Assembly (NCBI RefSeq): GCF_026340095.1
Contig: NZ_JAPEPO010000001.1
Location: 4,791,001 to 4,855,000 of the forward strand
Length of the DNA: 64,000 bases
Direction: 5' to 3'
Source of the DNA: Streptomyces sp. NBC_01446
Lineage (GTDB): Bacteria > Actinomycetota > Actinomycetes > Streptomycetales > Streptomycetaceae
Of the stretch, positions 8,065 through 16,970 are shown in pieces (the first letter of the stretch is position 1; every line of letters starts with the position of its first letter). The position numbers and the translations under genes are program-made. Below the pieces are notes generated by a model that was not told the origin of the DNA, searched no databases, and was given only the letters and a program-made list of their open reading frames with translations.

Positions 8065-9182
8065 ACCGCCGCCACCGCTGCGGGCCCCGGCTGTGGGCGG
8101 CAGCGCTCGTCCTCGTCACCGCGCTCGGCCTCGCCGCCCTGCCGCTGCGGGCCGCCTCCGCCGCCGAGGGGCCGGCCGTCACCCTCTCCAAGTCCCAGGC
8201 GGGCACGGGCGGTTCCATCACCGTCAGCGGCTCGGGCTGGCGTCCCAAGACGCTGCTCATGATGCTGATCTGCGGTCAGTCCGAACCCGGCAGGGGAGTC
8301 ATCGGCGGCACGAACTCCTGCGCCAACGCCGACGGCCGCGCCGTCACCACCGGGGACAAGGGAACCTTCAGCAAGAAGCTCCCGGTCGCCGAGCCGCCCG
8401 TGCCCTGCCCGTGCGTCGTCCACGTGGCGACCGTCACCGGCGACAAGGCGCAGGCGGACGCGGTGCTCAAGGTCGCGGGCCATCCGGTCAGGGCGCTCCC
8501 CGCGCAGTCGGGGGCCGGCAAGCTGTCCGTCCTCAGCGACACCCGGCTCGACGGTTCGAGCGGCGTCCTGACCTGGTTCGGCGCCCCGGCGTCGCGCACC
8601 TTCGTCTTCACCGTCGGCAACGTCGGCTCGGCCCCCCTCAAGGACCCGGTCTTCCAGGTCGGCACCTCCCACGGCGTGTTCGCCCCGCAGTGGGAGGACC
8701 AGCAGTGGCGCGGCACGATCGCCCCCGGCAGGAAGGCGCAGATCAAGCTGCCCGTCGAACTCGCCTCGGGGGCACACGGCAACTACCTGGTCTCCCTCAA
8801 GTTCGGCGGCAAGGTCCTCGCCGAGCAGCCGTGGGGCGTCGGCCGTCCCTGGGGCGTGACGCTCTTCTGGATCCTGCTCTGCGTCGTCGTACCGGGCGCC
8901 GTGTTCCGGATCGGGATGGCCGTCGTCGACCGCCTACGCCCCCGACGGTCCGGCGGCGCGGGCAGGCACCGGGGTGCGCTGCACTTTCCCGAACTGGCCG
9001 CGCGCAGGCCCAAGTTCCACCCGCGCACGGCGCGACAGCCGGACGACCCCACGGAAGCCGTCACGCGTACCACCACCACTACGGCCCTGCCCTGGTTCAC
9101 CCCGGACACCGATCCGGGCGCACCGGCCGGTCAGCTCTCCGCACCGTCAGACAACAGCCCGACAACGAAGGGAAACACGTGA
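8061..9182 (+). CDS. Exported protein with neocarzinostatin-like domain and C-terminal membrane anchor
   Basis: The ATG at 8061 (gggag six bases upstream, ATGA overlap) gives 373 residues. After a signal peptide, the mature start (EGPAVTLSKSQAGTGGSITV) and the later LMMLICGQSE, DKGTFSKKLPV and PCPCVVHVATV segments match the fold pattern of neocarzinostatin-type antitumour apoproteins, a beta-sandwich that also occurs in non-toxin actinobacterial surface proteins. A second beta-rich module and one transmembrane helix (about 268-290) follow, then a basic, Pro/Thr-rich cytoplasmic tail. No chromophore genes are nearby, so an antibiotic role is unlikely. Confidence 0.7.
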   Translation: MNRRHRCGPRLWAAALVLVTALGLAALPLRAASAAEGPAVTLSKSQAGTGGSITVSGSGWRPKTLLMMLICGQSEPGRGVIGGTNSCANADGRAVTTGDKGTFSKKLPVAEPPVPCPCVVHVATVTGDKAQADAVLKVAGHPVRALPAQSGAGKLSVLSDTRLDGSSGVLTWFGAPASRTFVFTVGNVGSAPLKDPVFQVGTSHGVFAPQWEDQQWRGTIAPGRKAQIKLPVELASGAHGNYLVSLKFGGKVLAEQPWGVGRPWGVTLFWILLCVVVPGAVFRIGMAVVDRLRPRRSGGAGRHRGALHFPELAARRPKFHPRTARQPDDPTEAVTRTTTTTALPWFTPDTDPGAPAGQLSAPSDNSPTTKGNT

Positions 9183-10537
9183 GCACCCAACGGAGAGTGA
9201 GCGCGGCCGGCGTCGCCCTGATGCTGGGCGGTGCGGGCCTCCTGCTCGCCGCCGCACCGGCACAGGCCGCCGAAGTCGCGTACAAGACCGAGTGCATCCC
9301 GCCCTCGATCTCCGGCCTGCCCCCAGTGGAGGGCACGACCAAGGTGGAGATCACGGCGCCCGCCGAGGCGAAGGTGGGGGACGAGGTCGAGGTCGTCTGG
9401 AAGACGACACAGGCCGCCTCGAACAACCCTGACGTCCTCGACCTGGACAAGGACACCGTCAAGCCGACGGGCACGGTGAAGGTGGGCGGCGCGCAGACCG
9501 CGGACCTCGCGGTGGAGGGCGCCCGCTCCAACCCGCCCATCAAGAAGAACAGCCCCATGGTGCTCTCCGACATGAAGGGCAAGATCAAGCTGACGGCGCC
9601 CGGCGAGGTGACGCTGACGCCTGACAAGTACAACATCAACGTCAGCAAGCCGATATCGACGGACACCAAGTGCTCGCCCAAGGAGACCGTGAAGCCCGGC
9701 GCGACCATCAAGGTCACCGGCGGGAGCGGTACAGGCGGCGCGACGACGGGCGGCCTGCCCACGGCGCTTCCGACGGGCGTGCCCACCGGCCTGCCCACCG
9801 GGCTCCCCACGGGCCTGCCGGGCGGCGGCACGGGCGGCGGCGGCACCGGCGGCTCCGGTTCCGGCGGCAGTGACAGCGGCGGCTCCAGCACCGGCGGCAG
9901 CGGCGGGGGAGGCAAGAGCGACTTCACCGGCAAGGAAGTCCAGATCCCCTACAAGTGCAAGACGCCCATCGGCGACAAGAACGCCACCTCGCCCGTGCAG
10001 ATCAACGCCAAGAAGGACGGCGGGAATTACGGCCTCACGGTGAAGTTCAAGAAGTCCGTCATGGACAGCCCGGCCGACATCCCGAAGGACTCGGTCAAGC
10101 CGTCGATGGAGGTGAAGCTGGGCGGCTCCGACAAGGGCACGGTCCACGTGGAGGGCCCGACGAACGCGGAGCCGATCAAGTCGGGCCAGCCCATCAACAT
10201 CCCCGACCTGACGGGCACGTACAAGCCGGGAGCGGACGGCAAGTCGACCCTTTCGCCCGGAGTCCTCACGGTGAAGGCCCTCGGTACGACGACGACCTGC
10301 ACCCCGTCGAAGACGGAGGTCTCCCTGGAGATCGACACGGCGGCCCAGCCGGGCGGCGCGGCCGGCGGCTCGGGCTCCGGCTCGGCGGGCGGCTCGGACA
10401 CGTCCGGCGGCCTCGCGGAAACGGGCTCCTCGAACGACGGCATCCTGCGGGCCCTCGGCCTGGTGGCAGGCACCGTGATCCTCCTGGGCGGAGCGGTCTT
10501 CACCTTCCTGCCGAAGCGGCGGGCGCGGCTGCGCTGA
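9179..10537 (+). CDS. Two-domain secreted surface protein with LAETG sortase signal
   Basis: The GTG at 9179 overlaps the previous stop (GTGA) and gives 452 residues. A signal peptide precedes two domains separated by a long PTG-repeat and Gly/Ser linker. The second domain (KCKTPIGDKNATSPVQIN...TTTTCTPS) is clearly homologous to the single domain of the protein at 6318-7019. The first is a more distant copy, also with paired cysteines. The C-terminus has LAETG (about 412-416), a hydrophobic span and a basic tail. LAxTG is the motif used by Streptomyces class E sortases, for example on long chaplins. Wall anchoring is well supported; function is unknown. Confidence 0.85.
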   Translation: MSTQRRVSAAGVALMLGGAGLLLAAAPAQAAEVAYKTECIPPSISGLPPVEGTTKVEITAPAEAKVGDEVEVVWKTTQAASNNPDVLDLDKDTVKPTGTVKVGGAQTADLAVEGARSNPPIKKNSPMVLSDMKGKIKLTAPGEVTLTPDKYNINVSKPISTDTKCSPKETVKPGATIKVTGGSGTGGATTGGLPTALPTGVPTGLPTGLPTGLPGGGTGGGGTGGSGSGGSDSGGSSTGGSGGGGKSDFTGKEVQIPYKCKTPIGDKNATSPVQINAKKDGGNYGLTVKFKKSVMDSPADIPKDSVKPSMEVKLGGSDKGTVHVEGPTNAEPIKSGQPINIPDLTGTYKPGADGKSTLSPGVLTVKALGTTTTCTPSKTEVSLEIDTAAQPGGAAGGSGSGSAGGSDTSGGLAETGSSNDGILRALGLVAGTVILLGGAVFTFLPKRRARLR

Positions 10538-10558
10538 CCGGGCACGCCCCGTAACGCC

Positions 10559-10596
10559 GAAGGGCCGCCGCACCGAATCCGGTGCGGCGGCCCTTC
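10559..10596. terminator. Strong bidirectional terminator
   Basis: A perfect 17-bp stem (gaagggccgccgcaccg with its complement) on a 4-base loop, between the convergent surface-protein operon and the peptide transporter. Confidence 0.9.
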
Positions 10597-10641
10597 AGAT
10601 GTCTGCAGGCCGATCAGCTGCCTGCCGGCAGAGCGGAGCGA

Positions 10642-12129
10642 CTAGCGGACGTCGCCCATGAGCTCCTTGACCTTCTTGCGGTACATGAAGACCGCGCCAC
10701 CCGCGATCACCGCGAGTGCGGCCTCCAGGGCCACGACGCCCGAGCCGTTGAGGTCGGCGCCGTAGGTGGAGAGCAGACCTGTCACCGCGTCGCCCGCCGT
10801 CACCGCGAGGAACCAGACACCCATCATCTGGGAGCCGTACTTCGCCGGGGCCATCTTGGTGGTCACCGAGAGGCCGACCGGGGAGAGCGTCAGCTCGCCG
10901 ACCGTCTGGACGAAGTAGATCAGGACGAGCCACCAGGGGCTGACCTTGCCGTCGCCCGCGGCCGTCAGCGGCAGCAGGAAGACGAAGAAGGAGATACCGA
11001 CGAGGGCCAGACCCATCGAGAACTTGGTGACCGTGCTCGGCTCCTTGCCCTTGCGGGCCAGCGCCAGCCAGATCATGGCGGCGACCGGGGCCAGCGCCAT
11101 GATGATCACCGGGTTCACGGACTGGAACCAGGAGACCGGGAAGTCCCAGCCGAAGACGCTCGTGTTGGCGTGGCTGTCGGCGAAGATCGACAGGGTCGAG
11201 CCACCCTGGTCGTAGATCATCCAGAAGACGGCGGCGGCGACGAAGAACCAGATGTAGCCGGAGACCTTCGACTGCTCGGCGCTCGTCAGTTCCTTGTCGC
11301 GCTTGATGCGGCCGAGGACCACGATCGGGACGATCAGGCCGATCAGCATGAGCGGGACCATCACCCAGTTCAGGGTGTAGGTGCCGGTGCCCACGACGAT
11401 GCCGTAGAAGACGACCGCGATGAGCAGCCAGATCATCGACTTCTTCAGCGTGGCGGCGCGCTCGGCGGCGTCCAGCGGCTTCGGGACGACCGACGACTTC
11501 TCCGACAGGTGGCGGGTGCCCAGCAGGAACTGGCCGAGGCCGATCGCCATGCCGACCGCGGCGAGCGCGAAGCCGATGTGCCAGTTCACGTTCTGGCCGA
11601 CGGTGCCGATGACCAGCGGCGCGGCGAACGCACCGAGGTTGATGCCCATGTAGAAGACGGTGAAGCCGCCGTCACGGCGCGGGTCGTCCGGGCCGTTGTA
11701 CAGGTGGCCGACCATCGTCGAGATGTTGGACTTCAGCAGACCCGAACCGACGGCCACGAAGAGCAGACCGACGTAGAAGACGCCGTTCGACGGGACGGCC
11801 AGCAGCAGGTGACCAACCATGATCACCGCACCGGCGATCGCGGTCGTCTTGCGCGGACCCCACACGCGGTCGCCGAACCAGCCGCCGGGCATGGCGAGCA
11901 GGTACACCGTCGAGACGTAGACGGAGTAGATGGCGATCGCGGTGCCCGCGTCGAGGCCGAGCCCCTCGGGGGCCACCAGGTACAGCGGAAGCAGGGCGCG
12001 CATGCCGTAGTAGGAGAAACGCTCCCACATCTCGGTCATGAACAGAGTGGCCAGACCGCGAGGGTGGCCGAAGAAGGTCTTGCCGCCGGAGGGTGCCCCG
12101 GTGGATTCCTTCGTCAGGCTGGTCGCCAT
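10642..12129 (-). CDS. Proton-dependent oligopeptide transporter (POT/PTR family, DtpT-like)
   Basis: A 495-residue major-facilitator protein that would import di- and tripeptides with protons. It has the POT signature ExxER in EMWERFSYYGMRALLPLYL and the typical FYMGINLGAF segment, with 12 to 14 hydrophobic helices. The start at 12129 (MATSLTKESTG) has aaggaa six to seven bases upstream; the longer frame to 12207 lacks a ribosome site. It is probably a single-gene unit between the strong hairpin at 10559-10596 and the divergent two-component system. Confidence 0.92.
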   Translation of the reverse strand: MATSLTKESTGAPSGGKTFFGHPRGLATLFMTEMWERFSYYGMRALLPLYLVAPEGLGLDAGTAIAIYSVYVSTVYLLAMPGGWFGDRVWGPRKTTAIAGAVIMVGHLLLAVPSNGVFYVGLLFVAVGSGLLKSNISTMVGHLYNGPDDPRRDGGFTVFYMGINLGAFAAPLVIGTVGQNVNWHIGFALAAVGMAIGLGQFLLGTRHLSEKSSVVPKPLDAAERAATLKKSMIWLLIAVVFYGIVVGTGTYTLNWVMVPLMLIGLIVPIVVLGRIKRDKELTSAEQSKVSGYIWFFVAAAVFWMIYDQGGSTLSIFADSHANTSVFGWDFPVSWFQSVNPVIIMALAPVAAMIWLALARKGKEPSTVTKFSMGLALVGISFFVFLLPLTAAGDGKVSPWWLVLIYFVQTVGELTLSPVGLSVTTKMAPAKYGSQMMGVWFLAVTAGDAVTGLLSTYGADLNGSGVVALEAALAVIAGGAVFMYRKKVKELMGDVR

Positions 12130-12622
12130 GGAAGTTCCTTGCTGGTACGGGTCGCGGGTCGTGGGTGACCGCGCGGCCAGTGAGGGGGGTGGCCGGCACC
12201 GCAACATGCCGTCCTCTTCCCCACGCCCACAGGGGATCGCCTCCGCGTGCGAAGACGCTTACGGAGGCCAGGTACGGCTGTTCCGGGATCCACACCCCGT
12301 GCGCGACTTCGCGTCCGGGGTCCGGCCCACAGGTCATTCCTTCAACGCTGGCGGTAACCAGCTCACACATGAAAGAGACCTTCGCAGCGCGGTGCGCTCA
12401 AAGGCCTTTCCTTAGTGCATCAGGCGTTGATTCACCATACGACACCACAGTGCGGCATATGGAAGGACTTGAGACATGGATCACAGGTCTTGATGGAACC
12501 GTTCACGCGAATTCGAAGGCGCCCGCCAGGATCTCATCCCACAGCCGCAGGCCCGCCCGGCCGGGTCACGGCCCTGGTGGATCACCCCCCGGCCGCGGTC
12601 CGGCGCGGACTACCATCACTGC
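12130..12622. other. Intergenic region between peptide transporter and response regulator
   Basis: These 493 bases separate two divergent units and must hold both promoters. I see no convincing coding frame and no clear -35/-10 pair. Short AT-richer stretches occur near 12405-12465. Nothing else stands out. Confidence 0.5.
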
Positions 12623-13300
12623 ATGACCCGTGTACTGCTCGCCGAGGACGACGCGTCCATCTCGGAGCCACTGGCCCGTGCCCTGCGCAGGGAGGGCTAC
12701 GAGGTCGAAGTGCGTGAGGACGGCCCGACCGCGCTCGACGCCGGACTTCAGGGCAGCATCGACCTCGTCGTACTCGACCTGGGGCTGCCCGGCATGGACG
12801 GCCTCGAGGTGGCCCGGCGGATGCGCGCCGAGGGGCACACGGTGCCCGTCCTCATCCTGACCGCCCGCGCCGACGAGGTGGACACCGTCGTCGGCCTGGA
12901 CGCCGGCGCCGACGACTACGTCACCAAGCCGTTCCGCCTCGCCGAACTGCTCGCCCGCGTACGGGCGCTGCTGCGGCGCGGCGCCGCCGAGCCCCAGCAG
13001 CCGCCCGCCACGCACGGCGTCCGCATCGACGTCGAGTCGCACCGCGCGTGGATGGGCGACGAGGAACTCCAGCTCACCGCCAAGGAGTTCGACCTGCTGC
13101 GGGTCCTGGTGCGCGACGCCGGCCGCGTCGTCACCCGCGACCAGCTGATGCGCGAGGTCTGGGACACCACCTGGTGGTCCTCGACGAAGACCCTCGACAT
13201 GCACATCTCCTGGCTGCGCAAGAAGCTCGGCGACGACGCCGCCAATCCCCGCTACATCGCCACGGTGCGCGGCGTCGGCTTCCGTTTCGAGAAGAGCTGA
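12623..13300 (+). CDS. OmpR/PhoB-family response regulator
   Basis: A 225-residue two-domain regulator. The receiver domain (1-115) has the acidic pair at 9-10, phospho-acceptor D52 in LVVLDLGLPGMDG, conserved T80 and K102. The C-terminal winged-helix DNA-binding domain includes LTAKEFDLLRVLVRDAGRVV and ends in the usual RGVGFRFEKS. The sensor kinase gene follows after 15 bases, so the two form an operon. Targets are unknown; the divergent peptide transporter is a possible one. Confidence 0.93.
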   Translation: MTRVLLAEDDASISEPLARALRREGYEVEVREDGPTALDAGLQGSIDLVVLDLGLPGMDGLEVARRMRAEGHTVPVLILTARADEVDTVVGLDAGADDYVTKPFRLAELLARVRALLRRGAAEPQQPPATHGVRIDVESHRAWMGDEELQLTAKEFDLLRVLVRDAGRVVTRDQLMREVWDTTWWSSTKTLDMHISWLRKKLGDDAANPRYIATVRGVGFRFEKS

Positions 13301-13315
13301 CGTACGGGTACAGCT

Positions 13316-14590
13316 ATGCGCCGCCGTCTGATCAACTCCACGCTCGCCGTCGTGCTCGTCGTGATCGCTGTCTTCGGGGTCTCGCTCGTCATCGTCGAGA
13401 CCCGCACGATCACCAACAGCGCCCAGGAGCGGGTGGACTCCGAGGCGGTCCGGCTCGTCAGCATCGTCGACAGCCGGCTCCTCGGTGACGAACAGGTCAC
13501 CGGCGCGATCCTGAGGAACCAGGTCGGCCCCGACCGGTACGCCAGGATCGAGCTGCCGGAGCGCACCCCCATCGAGATCGGTGAGCGCCCCGCAGGGGAA
13601 GTCATCCAGTCCACGGCCAAGGGCGAGAAGGGCGAGACGGTCACCGTCGAGGAGCCGCGCTCCTCCGTCACCCGCGAGGTCGGCCGCACCCTGCTGATCA
13701 TCGCCGGGGTGGCGCTGCTCGCCGTCATCGCCGCGGTCCTGCTCGCCGTACGCCAGGCCAACCGGCTCACGTCCCCGCTCACCGACCTCGCCTCCACCGC
13801 GGAGCGCCTCGGCTCGGGCGACCCCCGACCCCGCCACCGCCGCTACGGGGTGACCGAGTTGGACCGGGTCGCCGACGTCCTCGACTCCAGCGCCGAGCGG
13901 ATCGCCCGCATGCTGACCGCCGAGCGGCGCCTGGCCGCCGACGCCTCGCACCAGCTCCGTACGCCCCTCACGGCGCTCTCCATGCGCCTGGAGGAGATCA
14001 CCGTCACCGACGACCTGGACACGGTGAAGGAGGAGGCGACGATCGCGCTCGCGCAGGTCGAGCGCCTCACGGACGTCGTGGAGCGGCTGCTGACCAACTC
14101 GCGCGACCCGCGTACCGGGTCCGCGGTCTCCTTCGACCTGGACGAGGTCATCAAGCAGCAGCTGGAGGAGTGGCGTCCGGCCTACCGCAGCGCCGGCCGC
14201 GCCATCGTCTCCTCGGGCAAGCGGCATCTGAAGGCCGTGGGCACACCGGGCGCCGTCGCCCAGGTCCTCGCGGCGCTGATCGAGAACTCGCTCATGCACG
14301 GCGGCGGCACCGTCGCGCTGCGCACCCGCGTCACCGGCAACCAGGCCGTCGTCGAGGTCACGGACGAGGGGCCGGGGGTGCCGGCGGATCTGGGCGCGCG
14401 GATCTTCGAGCGGACCATCAGCGGCCGCAACTCGACGGGTATCGGCCTCGCGGTCGCCCGCGACCTGGCCGAGGCGGACGGCGGCCGTCTGGAGATGCTC
14501 CAGACGAACCCGCCGGTGTTCGGGCTGTTCCTGTCGCGTACGCCCCTGAAGAAGCCGGCGCCCGGTGACGGGCCCGAGACGGTCCGCTAG
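13316..14590 (+). CDS. Membrane sensor histidine kinase
   Basis: A 424-residue kinase partnering the upstream regulator. Transmembrane helices lie at about 7-28 and 125-146 with a 95-residue extracytoplasmic sensor between them. A HAMP linker follows, then the dimerisation box DASHQLRTPL with H212 as phosphorylation site, an N-box LIENSLMHGG, a G1 box VTDEGPGVP and a G2 region NSTGIGLAVARDLAE. The start ATG has only a weak ribosome site, consistent with coupling to the preceding gene. The ligand is unknown. Confidence 0.92.
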   Translation: MRRRLINSTLAVVLVVIAVFGVSLVIVETRTITNSAQERVDSEAVRLVSIVDSRLLGDEQVTGAILRNQVGPDRYARIELPERTPIEIGERPAGEVIQSTAKGEKGETVTVEEPRSSVTREVGRTLLIIAGVALLAVIAAVLLAVRQANRLTSPLTDLASTAERLGSGDPRPRHRRYGVTELDRVADVLDSSAERIARMLTAERRLAADASHQLRTPLTALSMRLEEITVTDDLDTVKEEATIALAQVERLTDVVERLLTNSRDPRTGSAVSFDLDEVIKQQLEEWRPAYRSAGRAIVSSGKRHLKAVGTPGAVAQVLAALIENSLMHGGGTVALRTRVTGNQAVVEVTDEGPGVPADLGARIFERTISGRNSTGIGLAVARDLAEADGGRLEMLQTNPPVFGLFLSRTPLKKPAPGDGPETVR

Positions 14591-14612
14591 CCGGCTGGCT
14601 GGTGAGCGGACC
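14581..14612. terminator. Hairpin at the end of the two-component operon
   Basis: An 8-bp perfect stem (ggtccgct with its complement) with a 16-base loop, overlapping the kinase stop codon and facing the convergent GtrA gene. Confidence 0.45.
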
Positions 14613-14620
14613 CGGCCCGG

Positions 14621-15154
14621 TCAGCGGTGGGTGCGCTGCACGTCGGAGCGGCGGTCCTCGCGCCCGTCCCGGCCGTCCCGGGTCTCCAGGAACGATTCGG
14701 CCCGGGTGGCGGTCTCGTGGCCGGGCAGGGTCTTGAAGACCCACGTGCGGTACGACCAGAAGCGGAACAGCGTCGCGATGCCGATGCCGACGACCTTGAA
14801 GATGTTGCGCTGGAGCGAGCTGTCCCAGCCGAAGCCGTAGATCGCCACGTACAGCACGCCGTTCTCGATCACCAGGCCGACCGCGCTGAACGCCAGGAAG
14901 AGCGAGAGCTCCCGCGTCCGCCCGCTCTTGTCGCGGTCACGGTAGGTGAAGTAGCGGAACCCCACGTAGTTGACGGCGATGGCGATGACCGTGGCGATGA
15001 TGTTGGCCCGCACGGCCTGAAGGTTCGTGGTGTGCCACAGGAAGTTGGAGACGCCGAAGTTCACCAGGGTCCCGAGCGCGCCCACGGCACCGAACTTGGC
15101 GACCTCGCGGCCGAGCCGGTCGAGCCGCGCACGCCATGTGGCAGGTCCGTTCAT
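14621..15154 (-). CDS. GtrA-family membrane protein
   Basis: A 177-residue protein with four predicted helices and the family features KFGAVGALGTLVNFGVSN near the start and VNYVGFRYFTYR after the second helix. GtrA-like proteins are thought to flip polyprenyl-linked sugars across the membrane during decoration of wall glycans. That would fit the envelope genes further along, though here it stands alone between the two-component system and purK. The C-terminus is a charged Arg/Asp-rich tail of about 35 residues. Confidence 0.85.
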   Translation of the reverse strand: MNGPATWRARLDRLGREVAKFGAVGALGTLVNFGVSNFLWHTTNLQAVRANIIATVIAIAVNYVGFRYFTYRDRDKSGRTRELSLFLAFSAVGLVIENGVLYVAIYGFGWDSSLQRNIFKVVGIGIATLFRFWSYRTWVFKTLPGHETATRAESFLETRDGRDGREDRRSDVQRTHR

Positions 15155-15277
15155 CGTGCTTGCCCCAGCCCCCGTAGATTCCGATATATCGACCCCGTCA
15201 TGCTAACCAGGCGGCTGGTCGGGCGCCTGGGGACGCCGGTAATCCTGGCACCGCGGGGCGGCCGATACCCTGGGGGT

Positions 15278-16441
15278 GTGACGTTCCCGGTAGTCGGCAT
15301 GGTCGGCGGGGGGCAGCTCGCTCGTATGACACACGAGGCGGGCATCCCGCTCGGCATCAAGTTCAAGCTCCTCAGTGACACTCCTCAGGATTCCGCGGCG
15401 CAGGTGGTCAGCGATGTCGTCATAGGCGACTATCGCGACCTGGACACGCTGCGTGACTTCGCACGGGGCTGTGACGTGATCACCTTCGATCACGAGCACG
15501 TGCCCACGGAGCACCTGCGGGCCCTGGAGGCGGACGGCATCCCCGTGCGCCCAGGACCCGATGCTCTGGTGCACGCCCAGGACAAGGGTGTGATGCGCGC
15601 GAAGCTCACGCAGATCGGTGCCCCCTGTCCGCGCCACCGCATGGTGAAGGACCCCGCCGACGTGGCGGCCTTCGCGGCGGAGGGCGCCGCTGACGGCGAT
15701 TCCACCAGTGACGGGTTCCCCGTGATCCTCAAGACGGTGCGCGGCGGCTACGACGGGAAGGGGGTGTGGTTCGTACGGTCCCTGGAGGACGCTGCCGAGC
15801 CCTTCAAGGCCGGCGTCCCCGTCCTCGCGGAGGAGAAGGTCGACTTCGTACGGGAGCTCGCGGCCAATGTCGTCCGCTCCCCGCACGGCCAGGCCGTGGC
15901 CTACCCCGTCGTCGAGTCCCAGCAGGTCGACGGCGTGTGCGACACGGTGATCGCGCCCGCCCCCGGCCTCGACGAGGATCTCGCCCTGCGCGCCGAACAG
16001 CTGGCCCTCGGCATCGCGAAGGAGCTCGGTGTCGTCGGGCACCTCGCGGTGGAGCTCTTCGAGACCCGAGACGGCCGCATCCTCGTCAACGAACTGGCGA
16101 TGCGCCCGCACAACTCCGGCCACTGGACCCAGGACGGGGCCGTGACCTCGCAGTTCGCGAACCACGTCCGCGCCGTCCTCGACCTCCCCCTGGGCGACCC
16201 GCGCCCGCGCGCCCCCTGGACGGTCATGTGCAACGTCCTCGGCGGCGACTACCCGGACATGTACTCCGCGTACTTGCACTGCATGGCCCGCGACCCGAAG
16301 CTCAAGATCCACATGTACGGCAAGGACGTGAAGCCCGGACGCAAGGTCGGCCACGTCAACACCTACGGCGACGACCTGGACGACGTGCTGGAGCGCGCCC
16401 GTCACGCAGCCGGCTACCTCAGAGGAACGATCACCGAATGA
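15278..16441 (+). CDS. purK: N5-carboxyaminoimidazole ribonucleotide synthase
   Basis: This ATP-grasp enzyme makes N5-CAIR from AIR, bicarbonate and ATP in purine synthesis. Seen are the N-terminal GMVGGGQLARM dinucleotide-fold segment, the VHAQDKGVMRAKL and KTVRGGYDGKGVW ATP-grasp elements, and NELAMRPHNSGHW near the metal site. Start GTG 15278 gives 387 residues, normal for PurK. The frame is open far upstream, but those residues do not look like protein. The stop overlaps the purE start (ATGA). Confidence 0.95.
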   Translation: MTFPVVGMVGGGQLARMTHEAGIPLGIKFKLLSDTPQDSAAQVVSDVVIGDYRDLDTLRDFARGCDVITFDHEHVPTEHLRALEADGIPVRPGPDALVHAQDKGVMRAKLTQIGAPCPRHRMVKDPADVAAFAAEGAADGDSTSDGFPVILKTVRGGYDGKGVWFVRSLEDAAEPFKAGVPVLAEEKVDFVRELAANVVRSPHGQAVAYPVVESQQVDGVCDTVIAPAPGLDEDLALRAEQLALGIAKELGVVGHLAVELFETRDGRILVNELAMRPHNSGHWTQDGAVTSQFANHVRAVLDLPLGDPRPRAPWTVMCNVLGGDYPDMYSAYLHCMARDPKLKIHMYGKDVKPGRKVGHVNTYGDDLDDVLERARHAAGYLRGTITE

Positions 16442-16965
16442 GCACGTCCCCTGTCGTTGGCATTGTCATGGGTTCCGACTCCGACTGGCCCGTCATGGAG
16501 GCCGCCGCCCAGGCTCTCGACGAGTTCGAGATCCCCTACGAGGTGGATGTCGTCTCCGCGCACCGCATGCCGCGCGAAATGATCGCGTACGGCGAGCACG
16601 CCGACGGCCGCGGCCTCAAGGCGATCATCGCGGGCGCCGGGGGAGCCGCCCACCTGCCGGGCATGCTCGCCTCCGTGACCCCGCTGCCCGTCATCGGCGT
16701 CCCGGTCCCGCTGAAGTACCTCGACGGCATGGACAGCCTGCTGTCCATCGTGCAGATGCCCGCGGGCGTCCCCGTCGCCACCGTCTCCGTCGGCGGCGCG
16801 CGCAACGCGGGCCTGCTCGCGGCCCGCATCCTCGCCACCCACGACGAGGAACTCCTCGGCCGCATGCGGGAGTTCCAGCAGGAGCTGAACGACCAGGCCA
16901 CGGAGAAGGGCAAGCGACTGCGCGCCAAGGTCGAGGGCGCGTCCGGCTTCGGCTTCGGGAAGTGA
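16438..16965 (+). CDS. purE: N5-carboxyaminoimidazole ribonucleotide mutase
   Basis: Class I PurE, which moves the carboxyl group of N5-CAIR to give CAIR. The 175-residue chain has the class signatures GIVMGSDSDWPVM, VVSAHRMP and AGAGGAAHLPGMLAS, with the active-site histidine in SAHR. ATG 16438 overlaps the purK stop and has agagga upstream. The dipeptidase gene follows almost without a gap, so all three genes are probably co-transcribed. Confidence 0.97.
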   Translation: MSTSPVVGIVMGSDSDWPVMEAAAQALDEFEIPYEVDVVSAHRMPREMIAYGEHADGRGLKAIIAGAGGAAHLPGMLASVTPLPVIGVPVPLKYLDGMDSLLSIVQMPAGVPVATVSVGGARNAGLLAARILATHDEELLGRMREFQQELNDQATEKGKRLRAKVEGASGFGFGK

Positions 16966-16970
16966 CCGCG

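Noticed and set aside
7958..9178. Possible 5' extension of the LAETG surface-protein gene by 400 codons
   Set aside because: The extra residues are Arg/Pro-rich nonsense over the neocarzinostatin-like gene. The GTG at 9179 has a ribosome site, an overlap with the previous stop and a proper signal peptide after it.
8061..9182. Enediyne antibiotic apoprotein
   Set aside because: The neocarzinostatin-like fold is present, but the protein is membrane-anchored, lies in a surface-protein operon, and no enediyne synthase genes are near.
14627..15277. Possible 5' extension of purK
   Set aside because: The extension is low-complexity, overlaps the GtrA gene in antisense and precedes the normal PurK N-terminus.
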